The notes beneath the pieces were generated by a model that worked only from the letters and a program-made list of their open reading frames with translations, did no database searches and had not been told where the DNA came from. Shown one piece after another: positions 31,892 to 43,237 of a stretch of DNA of 64,000 nt. Source of the stretch: Karstenula rhodostoma CBS 690.94. Taxonomy: Eukaryota; Ascomycota; Dothideomycetes; Pleosporales; Didymosphaeriaceae. A program made the position numbers and the translations under genes. The first letter of the stretch is position 1. The number at the start of each line of letters is the position of its first letter. Where the stretch lies: NCBI GenBank assembly GCA_010093485.1, contig MU001496.1, forward strand, positions 648,685-712,684. The letters run 5' to 3'.

Positions 31892-33872
31892 CTAGTAATG
31901 GGCAGCACTGTTTAAAAAGACAGATGGATTGCCATATGAGCGCGGGGTCGACGCGCCTTGGGGCTGCAGACCTTGGGTGTATGTGCCCTGCATAGCTTCA
32001 GTAGCAGAAACGGTCTGGGGTGCCTGCTTGTGTGCCAGAAATGGCGCTGGTCGAGGTTGATTGGCGTGAGCATTCAGCCATGGTGCAACTGTCGTTGGAG
32101 TCGGCTCTGTTGTAGGCTTTGCGCGAACACATTTGTTGAGCTGTCCGTTCTCCGCACGGTACATGGCCCTCTCTTGGTCAGCCCGAATGGGTTGCAGCCT
32201 CTGGTGGTGTGTACCCTTCTGCCCTTTATACTGCTTGGGTGCTTTTGGCTGTGCTGAGGCTACAACGTGCGGTTGGCTAGTATGCGACTGGCGGTCTTTC
32301 GCCATCGCCTTGTTCCACTTGGGAACCATACTTACCGGATCCAGAAGGTCATGGTGCCCATCCCTGACAGTTTGCTGGTCGTACTCTCGTCTTGGCAGCA
32401 GGAGATCGTCTGGCAAGGCCGTGCGCCCGTTCACAAAACGCGGGTCGGGATCTAACAGATATACGTCACGAATGCATGAGAAATACCCGCCCTCTATCCC
32501 GTCAGGGTAGGGGGAGGTTCTCGAGAACTTCGCAAACACCGTGGGGTGGGCTATGAACAAGAGAGAGTTTTTATTCTGATGCCCCGGGGTCTTAGTCAGC
32601 AGCTGCAGTTTCCCATACGCTTTGGCATGGTGTTGTTCAAGCTCCTGGGTGCCTTCAAGATCATCGAGGCCGAGAGCGCGTCGCGTGTTAATCTGAGTGG
32701 CCTGATAATATACCGCATATATCTGAGGCTGCAACTGCTGCTCGCACTCGTCCCATCCACGGAAGTACTCGCTTCTGAACTACATCGTATTGTTGGTCTG
32801 GTACTTGGCGAAAGGTACCGCCTTGAGAAATAATTCTCGAAAGATATAATCTTCGAGCCCTTGGGTGTACGTGGCGTGAACTTCTTTGGCTAGGATTTCT
32901 TGAAAGCGGCCGCGGAGACCGTCTTGGCGCTCTTGGAGCTTCTTTTGCGTCTCAAGATGGTCCAGCTTCATCTGATCGCAGATTTCGATCACCTGAATCA
33001 CCCGATCCGAGTATTCTAAGCGCTCCTCGGTCTCGATGTAACTGTTCAGTTGCTTCTTGCGCTTCTCCAGGTCCGCAACTGCGTCTGCATTTGTTTCTTT
33101 CCACTCCAGCATCTCCTTCTTGAAATGCTTCCAGGAGGTTTTATAGTCCGGGCCGCCGTCTTTGACCAGTTTGAGTCTGGCGTCTTCGACCTCTAATTCC
33201 GAGACCCTCTGCGAAAGCTGGGCTTGGTCTATAAAAGACCTCTCTTGCTCCGCTTTACAGTCTTGGAGCATCTTGCGCAGCTCCATCTCGTTCAGGTGTA
33301 GCTGTTGGAAGTGCGCTTCTGCGCCCTGGATGACGGACTCTTTCCCACGAACATTCCAGCTCTCTTTTGCCAGAGCGTCTTCTGCAAGACTGACTTTCTC
33401 CTGGAGCTTCTTCTGGTTCATGGTCTCGTCGTGGATATTGCGCGACCGGTAATGTGAATGGCCTTTGAAAGCTCCAGGCTTCTGTGCCTGCCAGCTCCTC
33501 TCGAACGGCGTTGTCGCACGTGATAGCTGATGCCCGAGCTCGGACCTAAATGCACGTTGACTCACATGCATACTCGCGAGGTGGTTTCGCCCGGGTATCT
33601 GCAGGTGGTGGAGCCACCGCAGACGGAACCACTGTATTCTGGGAATTGCGGACCGCGAGCGACGTCGACAAGTGCGCCACGGTCTGATTGAGATGACTAG
33701 TGCGGGTCAATGCTGGCTCTATGGTGCTTCGTTCTGAATTGACTCACTTGACTGGATCGATGTTTGGCGGAATCCGGTTCTGGTTCTGGTTCTTCTCCTG
33801 GTTCTGATACCTCTTCTGGACCCGGTTCTGGTGTGTGGGGTGAGACTTCGCAGGAAAATTATAAGGCTGCAT
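31892..33872 (-). CDS. Coiled-coil orphan protein with very short introns
   Basis: Proposed exons (minus): 33872-33748, 33696-33574, 33545-32819, 32779-31892; 620 residues. The introns are 51, 28 and 39 nt. The second (33546-33573) has a gtatgc donor and ttag acceptor and is needed to join frames. The third ends exactly with the TAG that would otherwise stop the frame at 32780-32782. The N terminus is Asn/Gln-rich (QNQEKNQNQNRIPPN). Residues about 90-330 are a long coiled coil (SLAEDALAKESWNVRGKE; LDHLETQKKLQERQDGL). The C-terminal part is Pro/Gln/Thr-rich and probably disordered. There is no signal peptide, membrane segment or known domain. If the short introns are not real, the locus is a pseudogene with one frameshift and one nonsense codon. 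Confidence 0.55.
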
Positions 33873-34892
33873 GGTGAAGACTGAAGAGTAGAAAGCGAGC
33901 AAGGCGCGTGTTGCGATATCAATATCAATGTGCAAGCAACCGGCGCTAGAGGCTGGGCCGACAGTCCGGGCCGATACCTCTGACCGGAGCAAACAGGCGC
34001 ATGGTGTTTGCAGGAAGTTCATGCGTAGCTACTGTCACATGCTCCTTTTCATGGTGTAACTTGTCCTACAGACAGTATTGCAAGTCGCGGTTCAATTCGA
34101 GGTAGCTCGCAGACAGGCTTTTTGTTTGACCTAGGTTTAGGAATTTTGGCTTAGGGAATACGCGTCCTGGAAAGGTAGCACGGGCGACCTAGTCCACTGT
34201 CTTGTAGGCGTCATTCCCTAGTACCCTACTCTCTATCCCAAAGTGCGTCATGGTGTTAAAGTGTTTTGGTAAAGGAACGGACACACATCTCACTGCGGGA
34301 CCGGCATGAGTCTGGCTTTTCCGGCTCGTACGAGCATGACCAGGTTTTGGGCAGACGTGGAGACCTGGGTCCACGTCCAAGCGTGGTCGTTTTGTTCTAC
34401 TTTATTATGTAGGAAAGTGATCCAGTTTATCTAGTGTCAGCCACGGTATGTGCTACTTCGCCCTTTGGAACAGCACCTCGAGTAATACATCCTACTTAAT
34501 AGAAGATTGGACTTTGGCACCGTACTGAGTTCCTTTACTGTGTTTTGTCGCGGCTTGCAAAAGCGCGCGAAGTATTACATTTGGGAAGGTTAGACTGCGT
34601 TTTGGGGTGTTTGTGAGGGTGGGATGTATTATCGGGGTATGAGGTTGCAGACGTATAAGAGAGCGAGTTACTACGGGGTTCAGCACAGATAGTCAAAGCT
34701 GTTGATACTGATACCATCGGGGATTACCTAGTGTATTCTGTCTTCTATGCTATTCAAGTTCGCTAAAGGCAGGTGACACAAGCTGGTTAGTAACGACCCA
34801 TGCCTGTCCTCTCTTCCCGCACTCACACCCTCCACCCGACATCCGCCCTCTTGTACTTTCTCCCCCGCACCAAGAGAAGCAGAACATTCTAA
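33873..34892. other. Intergenic with repeat copy B
   Basis: Upstream of the coiled-coil gene and the tRNA-like gene. It contains the second copy of the short dispersed repeat (34516-34572). No protein gene seen. Confidence 0.5.
34516..34572 (+). repeat. Dispersed repeat, copy B (degenerate)
   Basis: Aligns with 5576-5634 in the same orientation; the differences include several C/T and G/A transitions. Similarity fades on both sides. Confidence 0.5.
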
Positions 34893-35052
34893 GGATGCGT
34901 GGCCCAGTGGCAAGGCGCTCACATCTAGCCTTCTCATTGGTTCCCAACAAGGTACGGAGCGACTGCGTCACGGTTCTACGATGTTGAGATACACAGCGTA
35001 GCACAGGCGCTGGAGGCTGTGAGAGATCCAGTTTCAATCCCTGGCGCATCCG
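34893..35052 (+). tRNA. tRNA-like gene with 89-nt intron and apparent CUA anticodon
   Basis: The acceptor stem GGATGCG (34893-34899) pairs perfectly with CGCATCC (35045-35051). A 3-bp D stem with a normal D loop (CAGTGGCAA) overlaps an A-box-like TGGCCCAGTGG. The anticodon stem CTCAC (34918-34922) pairs with GTGAG (35019-35023). The loop then reads A-T-CTA-G, giving anticodon CTA at 34925-34927, followed by an intron 34929-35017 at the canonical 37/38 position. The T arm (CCAGT-TTCAATC-CCTGG) has four of five pairs; position 53 is T instead of the usual G, weakening the B box. TTTTCTTTTT just downstream could end Pol III transcription. The base pairing is good, but the long intron, the B-box change and a stop-codon anticodon leave open a pseudogene or tRNA-derived element. 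Confidence 0.55.
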
Positions 35053-35080
35053 ATGCTGGCACTTGTTTTCTTTTTACCAT
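35053..35080 (+). terminator. Possible Pol III terminator
   Basis: TTGTTTTCTTTTTACC starts about 13 bases after the tRNA-like gene; runs of four and five T on the coding strand are the usual Pol III stop. Confidence 0.45.
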
Positions 35081-35165
35081 CCAAGCACAAAGGGATACGT
35101 TGTGCCAATAATACCGTCGCGCATGCACACATTCCAAGTTCTATTTTCTAGCCAGCTTGTCTGAA

Positions 35166-37405
35166 TCACTTACTAACTTGACCTTTCCTCATATCCCGAT
35201 ACAACTTCCCCCAAAATTTCCTCGTCTCCCAAAGCGGCAGGAAGCAACTAATCGCACTGCTGACGAACACCCATGCAAAGCTGATAACCACCCACGCAGT
35301 GAAGAAGCCTTTGCTGAAGATGTAGTGGCTGAAGAACATGGGCATGGGGAGTAGAAAGTCCAGGACGAAGGTCAGAAGGAAGGAGGATATACAAGCGAGC
35401 TTGAAGGCGCTGCGCAGGGAGGATGGGGAGTCGTCTTGCGGGCTTGATATGGGTGTTGCGGTCTCGGTGTCGAGCTCGTGGGACGGGGAGGATGTGGAGG
35501 ACTTCGAGGTGGGCGTTAAGTGGCTGGGTTTTTCTCCATCTGGGGTGCTGCGGGGTGAATCAGGGACATCTTGTCCAACGCCCTGGATCGTCGGCACGGC
35601 GTTGATGGCGCGCGTGATCTCCCAGTCAAAGTCGTCAGGCTTGATGTACGTGATGACGACAGTGACGATGAGGCCTGTCATGATGCTGGCAAGACATCCT
35701 GCAAGCGTGGCGTATTCTGTTCCAGTCGTCGCGACGGTGATCTCGCCGTAATACTGGTAGGCCGTGGTGAACCAAGCTATCAGACCTGCGGCGAGACCAA
35801 TGATGCATCCGGAAATGGCACCCGCGCGAGTCTGTTTCTTCCAGACGATGGCGAACGCTGTCGGGAACACTGCGCCTCCGATGAGAATACCCATGACACT
35901 GGAGACAGTATTAGTAACCGGTACACATTGCGATGAGGGCCACTTACAGGAATAGCCACCCAAGATCGATGCTTGCTACATTCCAGATGCACGCAAAAAC
36001 AGCCATGACCACGCCGAATACGCAGATCATGATGTGCGATACGAAAATCAGCTGCTGGGGTGTTGCTTTCGGCTGGATATACGCCTTGTACACGTCGAAC
36101 GTCAGAAGACTCGACACGGCAATAAGCTCTGCAGAAGCGCACGACGTGACCGCCATGAACAGGACGACAAGCAACGCAGCAGCGCCGCTCTTCCCAAGCA
36201 ATGCAATCGCCGCATAGGGCGCTGCAAGGCCGGACGAGATCTCATGCGCGTTCGGTACATCGGGATACGTTGGGAAGGCAGGATTGTTTGTCAGCGCCGC
36301 TGCAGCCAGCCCCAGCGTCGTCGAGAACCCGAACGGGATCGCGAACCACGCAATGCCGCCGAGGATATATGCTTTAACGGCAGTCGACGGTTGCGAGGCG
36401 ATGGCTCGTTGCCAGTAGGCTTGGTCGAGGAAAACCGTGCCGGAGCCGGAGCAGAGCTGGATCACGCCAAAGATGAGTCCGAGATTTGACTTGAGCGTCA
36501 CGTACGAGCCGTCTTGGTTGCCGTCGATTGGTCTTTGCACCGCGGCTTTTCGTAGCAGATCGTACATTGCGGATGGTGAGCCGATGAGGGAATTTGTGGC
36601 GTACGTGTCGAACATGAAGTATAAGATGATGATCATGAGGATGAGCGTGTGGGAGTAGTCGCAGAGGAAGGTTGCGCGGAGGCCACCGAGTATCACATAT
36701 GCGCAGACGCCTGGAAGAATGAGCGACTTATCGGACGGGTGTAGCAATGCAACGTACCAACTGGGATAAGGAAGATCGCTGCATAGACATTCATGCCTGT
36801 CAGTGCTGTGACTACGGCACTTCCTCCCAAAAGCAATTGACTGCCGACCAGAATATTTGTGATGAAGGCGAACACCATGAAGACCAGGTGTGCTACGCGT
36901 CCGTATCGCGCGTTGATGATCTCGAGATAGGTATGGCATCGTGGCCCATTCTGCTTGACTTTGCACGCCAGGATGGAAAACAACAAGATCTGAACCGTGG
37001 CACCAGCTGCGTACCAGAAAGGCCCTAAGAAAGAGTTAATTTCAGTTGCAATTCTCGGTCATAAGACCTAGAGCAAGAGTAGTACCTGCGACGCCATACG
37101 TATAAGCCACCTATTCAACATCAGTATCATTAATGAAAAATAAAAAATACATCAGAACTTACGGTGCTAGATTGCAGCAGCGTAGCAGCCCATGTCCATG
37201 CTGAGACGATACCAGAGGCTATAAGACCTGGCTTCACAGAACGCGATGCCGTGTTGAACTCCTCCGATTGCTTCGTCGAGTAGGGTGTGTAGCGGTTTTG
37301 TATCCACGAAATCCCCATCATCAAGAAGGCAAAGAAGAAGCCAATGCCGACGACGACGCCGTAGCCAGCACCGACGGGTAGAATTGCGGCCGCTGAGTCT
37401 GCCAT
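35166..37405 (-). CDS. DUR3: DUR3-like sodium/solute symporter (urea active transporter)
   Basis: Five exons (minus): 37405-37163, 37110-37086, 37024-36758, 36710-35948, 35898-35166; 676 residues. Exon 2 is only 25 nt. It has about 15 membrane segments of the SSS family, with fungal urea-transporter features: SWIQNRYTPYSTKQSEEFNT near residues 33-52, FWYAAGATVQI after the microexon, YVILGGLRATFLCDYSHT, and SGTVFLDQAYWQRAIAS. A hydrophilic Ser/Pro-rich loop near 520-570 precedes the last two helices (FVLDFLLPMPMFFSHYIFSK). DUR3 proteins take up urea, and in yeast also polyamines, with protons at the plasma membrane and are induced on poor nitrogen sources. GATA-factor sites cluster upstream. 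Several paralogues exist in fungi, so the exact substrate is inferred. Confidence 0.87.
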
Positions 37406-40400
37406 GTTTGCTTCTGGGGCAAGTTTGAGTTTGTCAATCGTTGCATGTGGGGACTTTGCATATCTTATATTCACATTTCTTATCACAACCCCGGCGGTGA
37501 TAGTCGTTCCACGATGAATAGACTAGTAGCGGGTGGTCTACGTATGGTATGCTGTTCGGCAAAGCTTGATATGCCGACGTAAACTGCCATTGCGACATCG
37601 CGGGAACCGTTGGAGTGGGTGCAGATGACGTCTCCAAGTTGGAGTCACGATAAGGTGCGCTGCAGGCACCTCCGCACCAAGAGCTGGGGATGGGTAGGAG
37701 TGTCTTGCTTAGTGTGGTCTAGTGTTTGCAGATCGCGTAGTTTGATAGGCGATGAGTATCTCGTGAACCTGGAGATAAGGATCGCAAAATCCTGGGATTG
37801 TCTATTAGCATCTCTCTGACGTCTCAGATGATTGTTCCTTCTCCGAAAATTGGGGTAGGACGATGGAAGGCTTGCTGAGGTGGACGTCCAGCACTGGTGT
37901 CTACAATGCTGCCAAAACCCACTGAGATGCTCGTTCTCAAACCTTGCGTCGTTTTGGTTGATCGTACTCAAAAACAGCGATAGATCGTGTTCGTAGATGG
38001 CGGTTTCAACTGTCTGCCGGAGCATCCTACGCTCTCACCATGCAAAATACTCGATCATTGTATAGATATCGTCCAGTCTTGGAAGTTCCTTTCGTACTAA
38101 GGACGCGTACCCCAGTGCTCGGCCGCTTAAATATGGCGCCTAGTGTCAGGCGTGTGTGAAAGTCGGCTAGGTTTGACGCGAAGACATGTGTGGTGTGTAT
38201 GCTAATTGATTACTGCTGTATCCAGAACATTTAACGCATGTATGATAGCATCGTCAGGAAGACCAGTGATAACACTGACAGAGATATATCTGGGCGAAGG
38301 AAGACATGGTTGACAGTATTCTCAATGTGAGGTTTCGAAAGTGCATCGCGAGATCGGGATGCTCGACGAGACTGGCGACTCAACATGGATATTTGTCGAT
38401 GATCTGTTGATCTGGGAGTGCTGCAGTAAAGCCACATCTCTGTCGCTATCTGGATTGGTAGCGCGGTGGTGTACTCAGACTTCTGTCTTGGTACTTTGTA
38501 CGACTTCCGCAATTGAGTGTAGCCAGTCTTGCCTTTCTCTCGGGCGTCGCGGTTCGGGTGCCTGGATTTCTGTGAGAGGGCGAGTGCTTGACGACAATAA
38601 CAGTCTGCCACGAGGCAATTGTGCCTGCTTTAATGCAGTCCGCTCACGCGTTGCCTTCCACCAGCAGATATCGGGTACGTTGGGATTTCACCATGGATGT
38701 GACACTAAAGGCAGAACGGAATGCGAAATGAGGTGGCGAGCCTACAGTGTCGATCAGACGGGACGGGAAGTGAAGACCGTACCTGAGGTTTGCGCATGAG
38801 CGACACTGCTAAGATGGAAGCACTCCGGTTGCCTTGCGGACTGTCCGCTGCCGGAACGCCTGGGTTATTCGGTGCAGTTTGCAGCATCCTAGCTCGAGAA
38901 AGAGAGCGGTGTTGATCTGCCGTGTTTGTTGAGGATGGGAGTATACTACGCGTTTATAGGCGTGTACCTGGGGAAAGGACACTTATGTACGCAAGAGAGG
39001 GGTTGCAGTAAGTATGAAGGTGGGCGAGGACTATGATTTGTCGAAATGTATGCGTATACCTGAGCGGCGTGCTGCCTGTTCAAGACGGTCGGAGGACCGG
39101 CCTCGTTAGGCAAGTAGGCGTAGTGGGGGCCTGCATTCTAGTGCAGGCGGAGATTTTCTCCAGGTCTGAGGACAGGCCGGGTGAGATTCAGCCACATGCG
39201 AGGTTATTCGAGCCGGATCAGGGGGCGGCAGCTCCATGATGCGGACTGGTTTTCGCACCCAATGAATGCACCGACAGTCGGCTTGGAGAGATTCTGAGTC
39301 GGGCTTTACACTGATGTGATAGTATCGGCCAATCGACGCTCCGAGCGTGAGATACGTTGCTACCAATAGCAATATGCGAGAACATTGAGCGTCATCGTCA
39401 GGGGTAGCGAGAAGCAGACAGTATTGCTGCCTGGGAGCTGTGGGTATCGTCAAAACGCCAAATTCGTGGTCATGTCCACTGTCGTCCAGGAGAATACGAA
39501 TGCTGATGGTACAGCTACAGGGAAAGCAGAGCCGGGTACGGGCCAAAATGCTGGGTCCAAAGCCGCGGAGGGTCCACAGCCCACGAGGAAGGGAGGCGTC
39601 GTCACAAACAATCACAACTGCTAGGCGTGCGGAGAATTGATTTGCTGTGGTGGACAAGAGGTGTCGTGGATGGCCTTGCTCACCGCATGAATGATTGGCC
39701 GATCACCCGTTGCGCCTGGCCGAAAGCGGAACAAGCGAGGGGGCGCAACACAAAGGCGCCTCGGATTCCCAAGTAGTCGTGTCATGATCGTGGGCGCGGC
39801 ATTCAACAGAATCTCGACTCAAGCGTCGTGGTAGGCGATGTTGGCTCATCACAACGGCCTCCAAATCACATGGCGCAGCAAGGTGGGCCGGAAGCGCCGC
39901 GCCTCCGCCATGCTTGCCTCCCGCACCTCATTGGCCCGCGCTTCCCGAAGCCTACCTGCGAAGCTGACCATTGGGATGCTACAGCAACAACTTGCTTGCA
40001 TCTGGATGCGACGAGACCCACTGTCTGTGGCCACTGAGCAAACTGCCTGGTATTGGTGCTTGCAAGCCTCGTCCATGTTCACTGAGAGGGTCAAGGTACC
40101 TGGATGGATCCCTGGCGTCGGCTTGCGGCATGTCATCCAGTGCCCGCGGTATACTACCGCGTAGTGTCTTGAGACTGGGCCACTCTGGGCCAGGAACATA
40201 AGCAATCTGCAAGTACCTGGCTGCCGACTTCGCCATTGTGGAGATGGGCCCTGGCCCGGCAAGCTGAGCATGGACTGCGCCGTCCGTAGAGGAGCGTATA
40301 TCAATCCTACTTGTCCTGTGCTGCAGAAGTGTGGTGACGCTCCGTCCACGTCTTTACCTTTGTGCATCTAACAAAGAACACCACAGCAGTGTCGGCGTGT

Positions 40401-40476
40401 TTCAAGTCAACATTGCTTCTCTACCAGCATCCATCGTCGGAGCACATCGCAGTCCTCCGACGACACATCCTTCACC
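37406..40476. other. Longest gene-poor interval; transporter promoter at the left end
   Basis: About 3 kb without a recognisable gene, RNA or repeat. Open frames of 60-180 codons lack domains, overlap each other and have no leader or splice pattern. The first 400 bases contain the GATA-site cluster of the DUR3-like gene. Confidence 0.5.
37480..37778 (-). promoter_or_regulatory. Cluster of HGATAR sites upstream of the DUR3-like gene
   Basis: TTATCA (37480-37485, TGATAA on the minus strand), TGATAG (37498-37503), CGATAA (37648-37653), TGATAG (37743-37748) and AGATAA (37773-37778). All fit HGATAR, the site of AreA/Nit2-type nitrogen regulators, and all lie within 375 bases of the start codon at 37405. 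Confidence 0.5.
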
Positions 40477-41720
40477 ATGAGGTTTCCACCACCAGAGGTC
40501 CGCGCACATTGGCCCAAGCCGAACTATGTCGACCCCGTCGTCCGAGGACCTGGCCTCATGATAGTCGAGTTGACCCTGGTGCCTATTGCTCTCATCTGCG
40601 TTATCCTGCGGCTCTGGATCCGGGTTGGGTGGCTTCACAAGAGTTGGTGGGATGACTACCTAATGGTGGCTGCCATGGTAGGTGAAGCACCCCGTCAAAA
40701 AGGCCATTCGCTAAAAGGGAATAGATATTCTCTTGCCTTACAACGGCTTTGGTTATCATGGCCGTTCAGATGTACGGATGGAACCTTCACGTTTGGGATG
40801 CAACCATTCCACTGTTGCAGAACGGTCGAAAGGTACGTCTGCACTGCACGCTCCAGAACATCCGCCTTCTAACACTGCATAGGCGTCGATGGCCGGCCAA
40901 ACCCTCTTCGTTCTCGCGTCGAGCTTCGTCAAGATGTCCATCCTGGTCTCGTATTTCCGCGTGGCACCGAACAAGTCGACGTTCCGCAAACTTGTGTGGA
41001 TCACCTTAGGCATAGTGGTGGCGGCTTTCTTGACCTTCCTCGTCGCCCTCTGGTTGCAGTGCATGTAAGTGTCGCCCTGCATGCATTGTTGGCATATCTG
41101 ACAGCAGCAGGCCGATCTCCAGCTACTGGACTTTGCTCGCTGGCGATGGTGACTGCATCCCCGAAGGCCCACCCCTGGTCACCCAGACCGTGGTCAACGT
41201 CGTGACCGACTTCATGATATATGCCCTTCCCATTCCTACCCTGTTCAGTCTGTCGCTTCCCATGGTACAGCGCATCGGCCTCGTTGTCCTCTTCTCCGTC
41301 GGCGGCGTCATCGTCGTCGCGGGCAGCTTCCGCGCCTACTGGGTTCACTACGTCCTCTACGAGACATACGATGCAACGTGGTACGGATACGAGATATGGC
41401 TATGGACTGCCATCGAGACAAACGTCGGTGTCATGTGCGGATGCATCCCAGCGTTGAAGCCCCTGCTGTTCCCTTCGAGGGCTCGCGCTACGGGCTCCAA
41501 ATATGCAAACGGCTCGACCCACAGCCGCAGGAAGGAGAAGGTGACGCCGGTGCTCGACCAAGTCGAGTTGGACACGCGCAAACTGACCGAAATCGACTCG
41601 AGACCCGACACTGCGACCGCCCACGTGCAAATCAGCCACGGTCTGCGACCGATGAGCGGTGCAACGGACAAGAGTCGCTTCGATTGCGACATAGAGCAGC
41701 AGAAGACGTACATGTTATGA
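40477..41720 (+). CDS. Rhodopsin-domain (seven-helix) integral membrane protein
   Basis: Four exons: 40477-40677, 40725-40832, 40883-41064, 41111-41720; 366 residues. It shows the pattern of the large fungal 'rhodopsin domain' family (SAT4/PTH11-related, without a CFEM domain): an extracellular N terminus, then helices beginning at [20 protein letters not shown], the typical [13 protein letters not shown] after helix 2, GWNLHVWD in the next loop, helix 4 with [38 protein letters not shown] before helix 6, and [13 protein letters not shown] after helix 7. The tail of about 85 residues is charged and cytoplasmic. Members are thought to act as receptors or sensors at the plasma membrane; ligands are mostly unknown. 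Confidence 0.85.
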
Positions 41721-43237
41721 TCATTCGCTCGGTACTACTTTCTTTCCTCTTTTACTAATTTGCGCCTATGCTGCGCCGTAAATAGTAGATCTCGACCGGA
41801 TCACTCCCGCTCACTGGATTTCTTCATTTCTTCATTTCTTCCATTAAAAGTCAGTCACCCTGGTCGGTCACTTGGGAGGGCATCTTTGGTTTTGCGGTCC
41901 TGGGCTCACGATATCCCCTCATGCGGTGTTAGCGAAGGTGTTTGGCGAAGTAAATCAATTCAAATCATGTCGACTCACTCTTGTTTCGCTCATGGTTCGT
42001 GTTTGATATGATGGCCCTCCAGCGCAACTTCCTTCCCGCATTGCAGCGCGTCATTGAGCAAGCACAACCCAGGCACGGTGAGTCTGTTCGTCCCCATTTC
42101 TACACGTTGTCGCACTCTGTGGTGACGGCAGCCGCCTCGAGGCTACTTTAGACAGAGTCAGTCACTGCGCTCGAGCGCCATGTTGGCCAGCTGTTTTCCT
42201 CGCCGTTCCTGATGGCGCGACCGCCTTCGCTTTTTCGTTCTCGCTATTCAGCTCGCCATTTTCCATGTCTGTGCTTCATGATGTCATTTCCTGACCACGT
42301 CGCTGTTCTGTCGTCTTGTCGCCTCACGTTTCCTTCGGCGGTCGCAACTCGGGTCGCAAAGATCAAGGTCGCAATGAGTTTGGTGAGCTGGCACCCGGCT
42401 GCGCTGGCGCATCAAGCGCCTTTGGGGCTCAGCTGGAGCGGCGCCAACTTACGGAGCATCGTCCGGACAGCTCAACACCTTCGTTCCCGCGTCTGTCATG
42501 CACGGCGCACGACTGGCTTCCAATGCTCGCGATCCAGAGGGCATGCGACGCATATGAATGGGTCAGGAACCACACGAGCATCTGGAGAAGGTGGAACCCC
42601 AAACGTAGCGCTGTCCAGGGCTGAAGGTGGCGCGTCTCGGCACCAGGCAATCGGCGCTTGCATTTGCATTGCATGCACAAGCAGCCTCCATCATGCATCA
42701 TGACATCTGTTGTACAGCTGTACACCGCAGTCGGTACCGATCGACTCGCTAGACTGTCGGCAGAAATGTTCTGCAGACGAGCTATCAACCCTCTCCAGCA
42801 AAACATCAACGCGATGCGGCGAGGCACGACGAGGTATTTGTGCATAGCATCGTTTCCCTGGATACCACTAAGAGCAGGGGCATTGTTGTTTCTAAATAGA
42901 TTCTAACGCTTTTGCAGCAAATCCCGGACCAGGGAACGTCATGATGGAAGCCCAAAGCTTCCGTGCACGAGGAGCCGCCGTCCCAGCCTTCGCACACGGG
43001 AACCTTTCCGCCTAGTGGTTGCCCAGTCGAGCCTCGTAATCCGAGGAATGGCGTAGACGAGGATCGAACCTGGCTTTTAGCGCTCCTCAATTGAATCAGT
43101 GCCAGCGCACCGTGCAGCCGAAGGTCAGTACGTCCTCAAAAGCAGATACGCAGGGTCGTGGACCATGCATGCAGCTGCAGTATAAGCTCCAGGTACGTCG
43201 CTGCGTCACTGTCGCTCCCCGTTTGAACATTTTCAAG
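41721..43237. other. Intergenic, no gene seen
   Basis: No protein gene recognised. 42960-43150 carries tRNA-like fragments on the minus strand that do not fold into a complete tRNA (see rejected items). Confidence 0.45.

Noticed and set aside
32780..32782. Nonsense codon in the coiled-coil gene, possibly linked to the CUA tRNA-like gene 2 kb away
   Set aside because: The TAG is explained by a 39-nt GT-AG intron that ends with it and keeps the frame, so no suppression needs to be invoked.
37645..38025. 126-codon minus-strand frame upstream of the DUR3-like gene
   Set aside because: No domain, no supporting leader or splice signals, and it overlaps the GATA-site region.
42960..43150. tRNA gene on the minus strand (GGTTCGATCC B-box-like sequence and a CCTCG/CGAGG hairpin)
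   Set aside because: The T stem has mismatches, no matching 5' acceptor strand was found and the anticodon arm does not form; at most a tRNA-derived relic.
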